A stretch of DNA of 64,000 bases from JAGVSR01 sp963786675 (GTDB lineage Bacteria; Pseudomonadota; Alphaproteobacteria; Rhizobiales; Hyphomicrobiaceae): contig CAWAZY010000003.1 in NCBI GenBank assembly GCA_963786675.1, positions 1-64,000 of the forward strand, read 5' to 3'. Both the position numbers and the translations under genes were made by a program. Shown one piece after another: positions 53,596 through 62,493 of this stretch. The notes under the pieces were generated by a model. That model searched no databases and was not told the origin of the DNA. It saw nothing but the letters and a program-made list of their open reading frames with translations. Position 1 is the stretch's first letter. Every line of letters begins with the position of its first letter.

Positions 53596-55271
53596 TTGGG
53601 CGAGGGAAAGCTGATGCGATATCGGATACCCGAAGGGTCGAAAGTCCGCTCAACTTTGCCGTTCAGGCCGCGTTCGATCGCGAATTGGATGACGTTGGAA
53701 CCGAAGCCGGATTTGGTGGGCTGAACGACGGGCGGGCCGCCGCGCTCGCTCCAGGAAATTTCGATCGACGACGTGTCACCATCAACGGGCTTGTCCCATG
53801 CAATGCCGACATGGCCGCCCGGTTTCGACCAAGCGCCATACTTGGTCGCGTTGGTTGCCAACTCGTTGAAGAGAAGGCTGAGGAGCACCGCCGCGTTCTG
53901 GGGAACTTCCACTGATCCGCCTTCCAGCGTGACGCTCGTCTCTCCCTCCACCCGATACGGTCCGATGGTTTGCTCGATCAACTGGCCGAGCTCGGGGGAG
54001 AATGCCGGATTCGGCCTGAGCATGTCGTGGACGCGCGCCAGAGCGTGCAGGCGCTCCCGGAATGCGCTGCTGAATTCTTCGATCGTCGTGCTGTGACGCG
54101 CGGTCTGAGAGGAGATCGCCGACACGACGGCAAGGGTGTTTTTCACCCGGTGGATCAACTCGCGATTGGCAATCTGCTCCTGTTCTTGTGCAGCCTTGCG
54201 CTGGGTTACTTCCTCTTGCAGCGCGTCAGCGGCCAGCGCCGATTGCTTGCGCGCCTGGGCCAAAGAGGCTGCCACACCGGTGACGAGGCCACTTATGATC
54301 AGCCCGCCGATCAGAATGAGCTGGACGCGGCTTTTGTCCAGGCTGGCGTCAAAGGCTTCACTGGAACGGCCTTCCAGCTGCCAGCGGACTCCGTGGACTT
54401 CGAGTTCCTTCGTGCTCTTGTAGGTTCCGGTCGTGACACTGGACTCCGTTCCGCTTGGCGCGGATTGCCCGCGATCGTAGAGAAGCGTTGGGGTGGGCTT
54501 TCCGTTCGTGTCGCTTATGCGCAGGTCCATCATTTCCAGCGCGCGCGGCGCATGCTTTGCGAGGGCCTGCTCGAAGAAATCGCGCATGCGGAACGCGCCA
54601 TAGACGTAGCCCTTGAGCCGCTGGCGCCGTTCGGACACTGTCGTCGGTTCAGGGCCATCGGCGAACACCGGCAGATAGAGGAGCGTCCCGGTTTGGATGT
54701 CCGAGGCCTCCTCCTGCACTAGTTTGACCGCCCCCGTCATGTGGGGCTGCCCTGTGTCGCGGGCCGCCTCCATGGCCTTTCGGCGGACAGGATCGGAAAA
54801 CATATCGTATCCAATCGCGCGCTGGTTGCGGTCGTCCTCCGGCTCGAGAAAAATAATCGACGTTCCGCTTTCCCGATCACCCGGTGGGTACAATGTGAAA
54901 TCCGCACGTCCGTCCGCGCGCTGCGCTCGCTGAAACTGTTCGCCCCCTCCGTCGGGAATGACTGCCGCATAGCCCAGCCCCTGGATGCCGGGGAAGTCGT
55001 TCTCAATCGACAGGGTCCGCACAAAGGCTGCCCATTGGGAGCGGCTGACTTTGGCATTCGTCGCATTGAACAGGCCTTCGCCGGCTTTGAGCACCTGGCC
55101 ATACGTTTTTAGGGAACTGGAGACGGCTTCGCGAACCGCCGAAAGCTCATTTTCAAATCTCAACTGCCCCGCCGCCATCAGATCCCGGCGGGCCAATCCA
55201 ACCGCCAGAATCGTAGCCAACAGGGCAAGCATCAAGACGAGGCCCGCGGGCCATAAATACTTGTAACGCAT
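53559..55271 (-). CDS. CHASE-domain HWE sensor histidine kinase
   Basis: 570 residues. A membrane segment (about 7-28), a periplasmic CHASE domain (about 60-260, with FPGIQGLGYAAVIPDGGG and YPPGDRESGTSIIFLEP) and a second membrane segment (about 313-335) precede the kinase. It has an H-box, NRELIHRVKNTLAVVSAISS, an ATPase N-box (FNELATNATKYGAWS) and the W-x-E motif in SWSERGGPPVVQP, so it belongs to the HWE family. It is a candidate membrane input kinase for PhyR. The ATG at 55271 gives the expected short cytoplasmic N terminus. Confidence 0.9.
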   Translation of the reverse strand: MRYKYLWPAGLVLMLALLATILAVGLARRDLMAAGQLRFENELSAVREAVSSSLKTYGQVLKAGEGLFNATNAKVSRSQWAAFVRTLSIENDFPGIQGLGYAAVIPDGGGEQFQRAQRADGRADFTLYPPGDRESGTSIIFLEPEDDRNQRAIGYDMFSDPVRRKAMEAARDTGQPHMTGAVKLVQEEASDIQTGTLLYLPVFADGPEPTTVSERRQRLKGYVYGAFRMRDFFEQALAKHAPRALEMMDLRISDTNGKPTPTLLYDRGQSAPSGTESSVTTGTYKSTKELEVHGVRWQLEGRSSEAFDASLDKSRVQLILIGGLIISGLVTGVAASLAQARKQSALAADALQEEVTQRKAAQEQEQIANRELIHRVKNTLAVVSAISSQTARHSTTIEEFSSAFRERLHALARVHDMLRPNPAFSPELGQLIEQTIGPYRVEGETSVTLEGGSVEVPQNAAVLLSLLFNELATNATKYGAWSKPGGHVGIAWDKPVDGDTSSIEISWSERGGPPVVQPTKSGFGSNVIQFAIERGLNGKVERTFDPSGIRYRISFPSPKSHGAPMEGAPS

Positions 55272-55364
55272 CCATCTCACAGACGGGCGACACGCTACGG
55301 TCAACAAAGGGCGGTGGAGACGGTCTCCTGTGCCGTTGCCGGCCGTGCGTTCGCGAAACCAATC

Positions 55365-55742
55365 TCAGTCCATTAGCACACTGAGTGCGATTTTGTGAGA
55401 GCGGTTGAATGTGGCAGTTCCATGATGCGCGGTGGTTAATCCATCCGCCACGCCGGCCTTCGGGTGATGTTCAGCGGCTCCTCTGACCAAAAAATTCCGG
55501 ATGTTCTCTGACGTGGTGACATAGGTATCTCCGTCGCCCGCATGCCGCGCGGTTTCGATGGAGCTGCTTTGACTGTCATTCTGCGCTGAGGTGCTGGCGA
55601 TGGTGGCGCAGGCAGCCGTCAGAGACCTGCGGTTGTTCTCTTCCGCCTCCTCAAGCGACACGACCGCGTCGATGATGCGCCACGGCAACGGCTGACCGAG
55701 GGTGCCGTTCAGGCGCCGTTTCAAGTTCGATCCAATGCTCAT
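55365..55742 (-). CDS. probable second NepR-like anti-sigma protein
   Basis: 125 residues. The N-terminal 35 residues (MSIGSNLKRRLNGTLGQPLP, then WRIIDAVVSLEEAEEN) align without gaps to the NepR core at 47071-47292 (LGSKLREQYGVMLSEPLPVK, then FSDLLDQLARSEE). The G-S-x-L, L-x-x-P-L-P and terminal E-E positions are shared. A Ser/Thr/His-rich tail of about 85 residues, absent from NepR, follows. An EcfG-type promoter sits just upstream, which makes the ATG at 55742 more likely than the one at 55757. The function is inferred from alignment by eye. Confidence 0.6.
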   Translation of the reverse strand: MSIGSNLKRRLNGTLGQPLPWRIIDAVVSLEEAEENNRRSLTAACATIASTSAQNDSQSSSIETARHAGDGDTYVTTSENIRNFLVRGAAEHHPKAGVADGLTTAHHGTATFNRSHKIALSVLMD

Positions 55743-55765
55743 CAATATCTGTCGCATGCCAAGAG

Positions 55766-55791
55766 AACGCGGCGCGAATGAGCAGGGTTCC
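55766..55791 (-). promoter_or_regulatory. EcfG-type promoter of the second nepR-like gene
   Basis: On the minus strand, GGAAC (55791-55787), 17 bases, CGTT (55769-55766), about 24 bases before ATG 55742. Confidence 0.65.
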
Positions 55792-55911
55792 CGATCATTC
55801 GCCGGCAAAGTACAGAACGCGATAACAGCAGTGTCGCAGACCATGCGCAGCGGGGTGCGACGGCGGAGAACGGTCAACCGGCCTGATTCGCATGGGTGAT
55901 GCGGCGGGGCA

Positions 55912-56967
55912 TCACGGTGCGGGCTGGCGCAATCCTGGAACCCAGACGCCGCCGCCGGCCGCGATCTGGTGGGCGGCGAGCGTCGTCTCGAAGTGGCCGG
56001 CCTTGGGCGCGTCTCCGGCCCACCAGCGCCGGAATTGACGCAACAGGTCACCGGGCATGTTGAAGTTCATCCACGACTGGTCGCCGGTCAACGCACCTGC
56101 AATCCAGGCGTAAGAGAATTTGTATTCGACAAAGTACGAGGCGCGGCCCGTGCGCCATTCAAGTCCGGCGACCAGCTGCCATGCCGGGCCGGCGTACTGG
56201 TATTCGTTGGTCCGCGTCGCCTTATCCTGGCCGGGATACCAGACTTCGACGTGCGGAACGGCGACGCCGACACCCGCGCCGGCATAAGGACGGATGCCCG
56301 GCAGCAGCTCAGCAAGCCGGAACAGCGGCGTCGCGATCAGAACGTTGTGTCCGTGGGTGAACTCGAGGCGCTGGAAAACATCCGTGAGTTTGACTTCGGC
56401 CGGCGCTGGCTGGCCGGCGATGCGGCCTTCGACAGCCACGGTCTCGATCACCGGGTTGTCGATTTTACGGCCATGGGCGCCCTTGCCGAGACGGGAGACG
56501 GCCTTGTTATGCAGGAAGTCGATCATGAACCCGAGTGAGTGAGCCCATTTGACCACGCGCACGCCGCCATCGATCGGGGGCATCAAGGCATCGCCGTCCC
56601 ATCCCATGCGCTTGAACACCACGTCGGTGTCATCCGGGCGTACGAGGTGAAGGTCGCTGCGATAATAGAAGGGCTGGGCGATGTAGAAGGCGAAATAGCG
56701 CTCGTTCACACGCAATGAGGTACGGCTCGTATCGCTGGCCGCTGTCCGGCTGGTGTCGTTATCGTCCGACACCGGGCGGCTGTCGCTCAAGACATCGGCG
56801 GCGTTGCTGTAGGTCTCCCATACAGTCAGGCACAGCAGACCCATCGCTAGTGCGGCAACGGCCTGATCCAAGCGTCGCGTGAGAGATGCGCGGTCGCCAG
56901 TCCGCCATGGCGCGCGGCCCCATGCCCGGCTGCTCCGGACGGCGGCCCTCTGTACGCTATCGGTCAT
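55912..56967 (-). CDS. outer-membrane beta-barrel protein resembling lipid A oxidase LpxQ
   Basis: 351 residues. A long N terminus contains a membrane or signal segment (VAALAMGLLCLTVWETYSNA) and a Ser/Asp/Thr linker. A barrel-like region follows with VVFKRMGWDGDALMPP, FQRLEFTHGHNVLIATPLFR, IRPYAGAGVGVAVPHVEVWY and YFVEYKFSYAWIAG. These segments resemble LpxQ-type proteins, which oxidise the proximal glucosamine of lipid A in the outer membrane. The ATG at 56967 has GGGAG upstream. The match is from memory of family motifs, so the enzymatic role is tentative. Confidence 0.6.
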   Translation of the reverse strand: MTDSVQRAAVRSSRAWGRAPWRTGDRASLTRRLDQAVAALAMGLLCLTVWETYSNAADVLSDSRPVSDDNDTSRTAASDTSRTSLRVNERYFAFYIAQPFYYRSDLHLVRPDDTDVVFKRMGWDGDALMPPIDGGVRVVKWAHSLGFMIDFLHNKAVSRLGKGAHGRKIDNPVIETVAVEGRIAGQPAPAEVKLTDVFQRLEFTHGHNVLIATPLFRLAELLPGIRPYAGAGVGVAVPHVEVWYPGQDKATRTNEYQYAGPAWQLVAGLEWRTGRASYFVEYKFSYAWIAGALTGDQSWMNFNMPGDLLRQFRRWWAGDAPKAGHFETTLAAHQIAAGGGVWVPGLRQPAP

Positions 56968-57231
56968 TCGCAAGTCTCCCAGCTCCAGGTGCCGGAACGT
57001 TGCGGCGGACCATGAGTGCTGGCGTCTTCTGTGCCATTCCGGTGCGGGTCAGGACAATGGGCTTTCCGTCGCTTACGCACGGTTGAGACCCACGTGTGAT
57101 AGGGAGACGTGTCGTGGTCTGATGTGCATCAGGCGTGCGTGCGCGGATGCTGCGCTGAGTAACGCGGATCGGCGCGGTGTGGGATCAGACGGTGCTGTGG
57201 GATCAGACGGTGCGGCGCGTTCGCGTCCGGC

Positions 57232-57975
57232 TCAGCAACGGCGGCGGGAGACGCCTTCGGCGTCGAAGACTTGGCCCGTCAGCTGCCGGCCCTTGCGGCT
57301 GGCAAGATAGAGCGCCAGGGCGGCCAGATCCGCTTCACTGGTGACCGTGGCACCCGCATCCGCGGCGGTCTTGGGACCGATGGCGTTGATCCGGATCTCT
57401 TCGGTGGACCAGCGCCGCGCGAGATCGACCGTCATCGCGGCCAGAGCGGTGCGAACGATGCCGCAGAGTAGCGCCTCGCGTGCATCGCACGGAGCGGGGC
57501 AGGCGACGATGTTGAGAATCATGCCGTTCGACCACGTCAGGGCCATGCGATTGGCGGCAACTTCGGTCAGTTCGCGCAATGCGGAGAGTTTGGCGACGAC
57601 GAGATCCTCGATCTCTTCCAGGGTCGAACGGTCAGCCAGATCTTCGGGCGACAGCGCGACGAGATTGATCATCGTATCGACGCCGCCCAAAGAGGTCGAA
57701 GCGGACTGCACGAAGCGCGTTGGCGTGGAATTGCCGTCGAAGCCCGTGTCGAACAGCTGAAATTCCGGTGCCCGCTCGGCCAGCATGGCAGCAATTTCGA
57801 CAATCTCAGGGGACTGTTCGGCGCTTTGAACGATCAGTCGGCCATGCCGTTCGGCAAAGGCGCGCGCGAGATCCACCCCCAACTCGCGCGTCAGACCGGT
57901 AACAACAATGCGGGACCCCGCCAGTTCAGGAAAGGTCTCAGTACCGGGATCGCGCGCGACAACGCTCATGAACAT
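57232..57975 (-). CDS. short-chain dehydrogenase/reductase-like protein lacking the usual catalytic residues
   Basis: 247 residues with an SDR fold: cofactor-type loop VTGLTRELGVDLARAFA, central strand LGGVDTMINLVALSP and late strand EEIRINAIGP. The normal YxxxK catalytic pair is replaced by a CDAREALLCG region, and the glycine-rich loop is atypical (TGLTRELG instead of TGxxxGxG). It is probably inactive as a dehydrogenase and may bind a cofactor or act as a scaffold. The ATG at 57975 has GAGGAG upstream. Confidence 0.72.
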   Translation of the reverse strand: MFMSVVARDPGTETFPELAGSRIVVTGLTRELGVDLARAFAERHGRLIVQSAEQSPEIVEIAAMLAERAPEFQLFDTGFDGNSTPTRFVQSASTSLGGVDTMINLVALSPEDLADRSTLEEIEDLVVAKLSALRELTEVAANRMALTWSNGMILNIVACPAPCDAREALLCGIVRTALAAMTVDLARRWSTEEIRINAIGPKTAADAGATVTSEADLAALALYLASRKGRQLTGQVFDAEGVSRRRC

Positions 57976-58390
57976 GGGACTAGCAGCTCCTCGTAAACGC
58001 CGGAGAACGACAGCGGTCCGGCTGGAACGATACCACGCCGATTCGCCTAACGACATCTAAACAGCTCCGCGATTCGGTCGCCCGGCAGGCCGGTCCATGG
58101 CCGGCCCGTGGCTGAATGGCGGCAGCACGAGCGCCAGATGCCGGCGCTGTGGGTTCGGCCACGGGTTAACGTCTTGAGACGGCGTCATGAACGGTTGTGG
58201 TCTGCCCACGGAGCGGGGACTTGCGTCCCGGTAAAAAAAACCGGTGCGCATCTGCAACGCCGGTGATGGGAACGGCGGTGGGCCTGTGGAAATCTGGTGA
58301 AAGACTGGGCCGCGCAATTGCAACGGTGCACCGCCAACGCCGATCATTGAACGAAGTGATTCTCTATATTGATTGGCGGGTTCACACTTC

Positions 58391-60055
58391 ATGGCGCGCA
58401 ACACCACACAGGGTTCAGGCGAGGCACGGCACGGTCCGGATGGCGCTGACGGCATCATATTGGTGTCGATGTCGCTCGTCGTGGCCGCCATCGTTGTCGG
58501 TCTGCATCTCCAGGTTGGTCTCAGTCTGGTGCTTTCGCTCGTCGTCGGGGTCTCTCTGTTTTTGGGCCTTTCGGGGTTCCATGCCTGGCAGCACGGCAAT
58601 CGCGAGCGGGCCGCGCTGGCGGAGGAACTGGAGCGATTGGAGAAGGAAGTCGGCCGCCTCAAAGCAGCACCCGGCCGCGCCATGCCACAGCCGCCGCGCC
58701 AAGCTCCGGCACCGGCTGCCGACCTGCCAAGCGCTGCCACTGAGCCGCCGCCGCCCGCCAACACACCGAGTAGTGCCGACCTTGGCGCGCATCGTCCGCG
58801 CGAACCGCGCCTGCTGGCCGAGGGGCAACCCGTTGCGAAGGCCAAGGCCGTTCCGGCTGCCGCCGATTTGGAAGATGCCTCCGACTCCGAGCTGATTATT
58901 CCCGTCGACAGCGCGGTGCGTGAAGACGATGTCGAACGGCTGCAGCAGCGCATCAAGGACATGTTGCAGCAGGTGACTGCCGCGGAACAGGCCCGCACGG
59001 GCGAGGACGGAGGGGCAGAACCGCTCGGCGAGGCAGGGGCCGCCGACAGCGAAACGACGCCCGTTGCCGCGCTGGGTATCGAAGCATCGCTGGACGCCTT
59101 GCGCGCGGCGGCACATTCCATGCGGTCGCGTCCAGAGGCAGGACCGGCAACGGACGCCGCGCGTGCGGCCCCCGGTTCAGCCACGCATTCGGCCTCAGCG
59201 ACCGCTACACCGCAGGCGGCGAGCGGACCGGGTGTGCCTGCATCAGCCGGATCCGATGCCACCGATCCCACCAACGCATTGGACGTGGAAGATCCGCAAA
59301 TCAGCGCCCTTCGCGCCGCTATTGCGGCCGGCCGCGTCGACGTCTTCCTCGAGCCGATCCTGGGTCTCAGCAACCAGTCGGCACAGCATTACGAAGTCAG
59401 CATCAAGGTCCGCGGCGAAGCTTGCGAGGATCTGGGCACCGGCGAGGGAGATATCCTGCCGGGCAAGGGCCTCCTGCCTCTGTTCGACAGTGCCCGCATC
59501 GCACGCAGTGCCATCGTCGCCGAGCGGCTCGCGAGCCGTGGCAAGACGGGGTCTGTTTTCTCGCGAGCGACGGGTGAAGCGCTGATCGAACCTTCGTTCT
59601 CTCGCGACCTCCAGGTCGACTTCTCCAATCGCCCGGCGACCGCACGCCAGCTTGTTCTCACGTTCGCGCAGGCCGATATCCGGACATTCCGCGCCGCCGA
59701 ACAACGCGCCGTGTCCATGCTTGCCGCGCTCGGTTTCCGGTTTGCCATTTCCGAACTCACCGATCTCGACATGAATTTTGAGGCCATGGCAAAGGCGGGC
59801 TTCTCGTTCGTGAAGCTCGACGCCGGCGTCATGCTGGAAGGGCTGCCCCATCCGGGCGGGCTCATTCCGGCCAGCGACGTCTGCCGCTTCCTCGCGGATC
59901 AGGGCTTCGGCCTGATCGTCGAGGGGATTGCTAGCGAGGATACTTTGGCCCGGGTGTTCGGCTTCGGTGTCCTCCTGGGGCAGGGCGCTCTGTTCGGTGG
60001 CCGCCGACCGGTCAAGGCCGACGTGGTCGCCAGGCCAAGCCACGCCGCCGCGTAA
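58391..60055 (+). CDS. degenerate EAL-domain membrane protein, TipF-like
   Basis: 554 residues. Two membrane segments (about 21-58) are followed by a short coiled coil (LAEELERLEKEVGRLKA), a long Ala/Pro-rich linker, a second helical segment (DVERLQQRIKDMLQQV) and an EAL domain from about 310. The catalytic EAL/ELL position reads VDVFLEPILGL, and the usual DDFGTGYSS loop is missing, so c-di-GMP hydrolysis is unlikely. The layout matches Caulobacter TipF, a c-di-GMP receptor for flagellar assembly. The ATG at 58391 follows the last clear stop and fits the first membrane segment. Confidence 0.75.
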   Translation: MARNTTQGSGEARHGPDGADGIILVSMSLVVAAIVVGLHLQVGLSLVLSLVVGVSLFLGLSGFHAWQHGNRERAALAEELERLEKEVGRLKAAPGRAMPQPPRQAPAPAADLPSAATEPPPPANTPSSADLGAHRPREPRLLAEGQPVAKAKAVPAAADLEDASDSELIIPVDSAVREDDVERLQQRIKDMLQQVTAAEQARTGEDGGAEPLGEAGAADSETTPVAALGIEASLDALRAAAHSMRSRPEAGPATDAARAAPGSATHSASATATPQAASGPGVPASAGSDATDPTNALDVEDPQISALRAAIAAGRVDVFLEPILGLSNQSAQHYEVSIKVRGEACEDLGTGEGDILPGKGLLPLFDSARIARSAIVAERLASRGKTGSVFSRATGEALIEPSFSRDLQVDFSNRPATARQLVLTFAQADIRTFRAAEQRAVSMLAALGFRFAISELTDLDMNFEAMAKAGFSFVKLDAGVMLEGLPHPGGLIPASDVCRFLADQGFGLIVEGIASEDTLARVFGFGVLLGQGALFGGRRPVKADVVARPSHAAA

Positions 60056-60396
60056 TAATACTTCAAAGCCGTTGCCTTCGATCAACTGGCATTAGCACAC
60101 GGCCAGCGGATGGATCGTGCACGCACGCGCCGCGTCTGTGTCGCCGAGGGCATGGCGAGTGGCGGCTAGGCTGTCGCTCGTCCGATCCGCAGGCCATGCA
60201 AATGGCCTTCAATCTGAGGCCAAAGACGTGGCTGATTTGGCGTGACCGGCGGTGCCGTGCAGTGCAGGAGCCGTGAAGTGCAGTTGCAGTGCGGTCGGCC
60301 GTGTTTCTGTCCCGCTAGTAGCTGCCCCAATGAAAAGCCCGGCACGCAGGGCGTGCCGGGCTCCAGGCCCGGGCCAGGGGAGTTAAGCTGCGGAAC
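60056..60396. other. intergenic region between the EAL gene and pufM
   Basis: These 340 bases hold the puf terminator (60336-60362) near the right end. The rest shows no gene; a run of GTGCAGT-like direct repeats at about 60257-60290 (GTGCCGTGCAGTGCAG, GTGAAGTGCAGTTGCAG) is of unknown meaning. Confidence 0.45.
60336..60362 (-). terminator. rho-independent terminator of the puf operon
   Basis: A 12-bp perfect stem (AGCCCGGCACGC with GCGTGCCGGGCT) has a three-base loop and is followed on the minus strand by TTTTC. It is located 35 bases after the pufM stop codon. Confidence 0.85.
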
Positions 60397-61326
60397 CTAC
60401 GGATAGGCCGCCGGTGCCAGACCGTGCTTCAGGCCCCAATCGTACCAGTTATCGACAGCGGTCCCTGTGAGCAGGATGCCGATGCCGCCGGTGAGGGGGC
60501 ATAGGATCGCGAACCACCACGCCCAGCGATGGACGGATTCCATGGTGGCATTGAAGCCCATGGTCCAGCGCCAGAACAAGGCCGCACGCTCCGAGGCGGT
60601 TCCGCGGTCGGTAATCTGTTCGATTTCACGCTCGCCGCCGTACCGCGAAACCGCGAGAATGGTGGCGCCGTGCATGGCGAACAGAAGTGCCGATCCGTAG
60701 AGGAAGGCGATCGAGAGCATGTGGAATGGATTGTAGAAGAGGTTTCCGTACGTGATGGAGAAGTTGTTGGTCCAGTCCAGGTGCGGGAAGATGCCGAATG
60801 GCACCGCCTCGCTCCAGCTGCCCATCAGGATCGGGCGAATGAATCCCAGCACCAGATAGAGCCAAATGGCGGAGGCGAAGGCCCATGCCACGTGCGTGCC
60901 CATCCCCAGTGCGCGGGCACGCCGGTACATGCGGGCCCACCATAGGAGGATCGAGAGCGTCAGGAAAAAGCCCGCCATCAGCCACCAGCCACCTTCCTTC
61001 AAAGGTGGAATGGAAAGACCGTATTCCGGCTTGGGCGGTTCGAGCGCCAAATAGGGAAGTTTGCGCACGAACTGCACCGGGTCCCAGTTCACCGATGCCC
61101 ACATGTTGAGCCCGATGATCTCGATCGCGATAATCCCGAACACGAGCGACATGAAGCCGAGCGTGCCGAGATAAATCGGGCCGATCTGCGCGTCACCGAT
61201 CTTGCCCATCCAGTAGGAGAAGGTCGGTGTGCCGGTGCGATGCGAGTCTCCGGCCGGCAGATCGATGCCGGGTTCCGGCGCCGTCTGCAGCTGGATCTGA
61301 GTGAAGATGTTTTGATATTGTGCCAT
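60397..61326 (-). CDS. pufM: photosynthetic reaction centre M subunit
   Basis: 309 residues with five membrane helices. Conserved ligand regions are NPFHMLSIAFLYGSALLFAM (bacteriochlorophyll ligand), AMHGATILA, VHRWAWWFA and TGFNATMESVHR-like iron-site surroundings (MGFNATMESVHRW). With PufL it binds the special pair, bacteriopheophytins, quinones and the non-heme iron. It is the last gene of the puf operon; no pufC follows, as a terminator comes directly after. Length is typical. Confidence 0.97.
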   Translation of the reverse strand: MAQYQNIFTQIQLQTAPEPGIDLPAGDSHRTGTPTFSYWMGKIGDAQIGPIYLGTLGFMSLVFGIIAIEIIGLNMWASVNWDPVQFVRKLPYLALEPPKPEYGLSIPPLKEGGWWLMAGFFLTLSILLWWARMYRRARALGMGTHVAWAFASAIWLYLVLGFIRPILMGSWSEAVPFGIFPHLDWTNNFSITYGNLFYNPFHMLSIAFLYGSALLFAMHGATILAVSRYGGEREIEQITDRGTASERAALFWRWTMGFNATMESVHRWAWWFAILCPLTGGIGILLTGTAVDNWYDWGLKHGLAPAAYP

Positions 61327-61341
61327 CGTTTATCCCTCCCC

Positions 61342-62172
61342 TCACGACCAGATCGGCAATTCGAGCCACCAGTTCCACCAGTCGACCCACGGATCGCCCT
61401 CAGCCCACAACGGGCCGGAGATGATCATGCAGACCGCACTCCAGAACACTGCGGACAGCGCCAGGAACACGCCCAGGCGATGGATGCCGAGCGTGCCGAT
61501 GGAGTAGCCGATGGTGTCGCGGAAGTAGGTGTTCTCGTGTTCGGGTGTTTTCACCACCTCGCCTGGTTTGGGATTGGTGGAGGACAGTATGAGCGCTCCG
61601 TGCAATGCGAGCGCGAGACACGTCGTGAAGAAGAACGTGATCGCGATCATATGCGCCGGATTGTAGTGGAAGTTGCCGTAGGTGTACCCGGTACTGGACA
61701 CCCAATCGAGATGACTCATAAATCCGTACGGGAAGCCGTAGGACCAGGAGCCCATGAGGATGGGGCGGAAGACGACGAGCGTCACGTAGGCAAGAATTGC
61801 AAAGCCGAAAGCGATCGGTACGTGATAGCCGATGCCGAGCTTGCGGCAGATTTCCACCTCGCGCAGCGCCCAGGAGACGAACGCGCCGATGGCGCAGACC
61901 GTGACGGCCTGCCAGATGCCTCCTTCAAGTAGAGGCGCTACGCCCAGTCCCACATCCGCCGCCGGCGGATTGACACTAAGCCGGAATAGATTCCACGTCG
62001 GTCCGTGCGCGACATCCCAACAGATGAGGCCCACACCAACGAACGTGAAGAAGATCGTCGTGACACCAAAGAACCCGACGTAGAAGGGTCCGACCCAGAA
62101 GTCGAACAGATCCCCGCCGATCAGCGTGCCGCCGCGAACCCTATACTTTCTCTCAAAATTGAGCATGGCCAT
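61342..62172 (-). CDS. pufL: photosynthetic reaction centre L subunit
   Basis: 276 residues, five membrane helices. It has the N-terminal ERKYRVRGGTLIGGDLFDFW, ligand regions YNPAHMIAITFFFT and LALALHGALILS, and GIHRLGVFLALSAVFWSA with the iron and quinone-site histidine. The start MAMLNFERKYR at 62172 is standard. It lies 107 bases after pufA, separated by a stable hairpin, and 15 bases before pufM. Confidence 0.97.
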   Translation of the reverse strand: MAMLNFERKYRVRGGTLIGGDLFDFWVGPFYVGFFGVTTIFFTFVGVGLICWDVAHGPTWNLFRLSVNPPAADVGLGVAPLLEGGIWQAVTVCAIGAFVSWALREVEICRKLGIGYHVPIAFGFAILAYVTLVVFRPILMGSWSYGFPYGFMSHLDWVSSTGYTYGNFHYNPAHMIAITFFFTTCLALALHGALILSSTNPKPGEVVKTPEHENTYFRDTIGYSIGTLGIHRLGVFLALSAVFWSAVCMIISGPLWAEGDPWVDWWNWWLELPIWS

Positions 62173-62226
62173 GGCTGGATTCTCCGCTCAGTCGGCACAT
62201 GCCGGCTGCCAAGCATTGTCCTATTC

Positions 62227-62265
62227 GGAGCCGGACGGACCGCACCGGCGGTGTCGTCCGGCTCC
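62227..62265 (-). promoter_or_regulatory. intercistronic hairpin between pufA and pufL
   Basis: Arms GGAGCCGGAC (62227-62236) and GTCCGGCTCC (62256-62265) form a perfect 10-bp outer stem with further pairing inside (CACC with GGTG). In purple bacteria a hairpin at this place stabilises the pufBA mRNA segment against 3' decay and so raises the LH1 to reaction-centre ratio. The role here is inferred from position. Confidence 0.75.
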
Positions 62266-62279
62266 AACTTCGTGGGCGG

Positions 62280-62474
62280 CTAGACCGCCTTCTTCAGCAT
62301 CATTCCCACCGGAGCCTCGATCTGCGAGGTCTTCGCAGCGCGCGGACCTTCGATCCAGTTGAAGCGATCGGTGCTCAACAGGATGAAGTGAATGAGAACG
62401 GCCAAGCCGAACAGGAACGTCGCCATAGCGATGAGTGTTCTGCGCGGATCGAAGAGAAGCCATAACTTCCACAT
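62280..62474 (-). CDS. pufA: light-harvesting complex 1 alpha subunit
   Basis: 64 residues with the LH1 alpha pattern: WKLWLLFDPRRTLIAMATFL, then FGLAVLIHFILLSTDRFNW. The A-x-x-x-H motif ligates bacteriochlorophyll in the single membrane helix. The C-terminal tail is polar and longer than the shortest homologues. It follows pufB by 19 bases. Confidence 0.96.
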   Translation of the reverse strand: MWKLWLLFDPRRTLIAMATFLFGLAVLIHFILLSTDRFNWIEGPRAAKTSQIEAPVGMMLKKAV

Positions 62475-62493
62475 GTTCGGATCTCCTCTGGGT

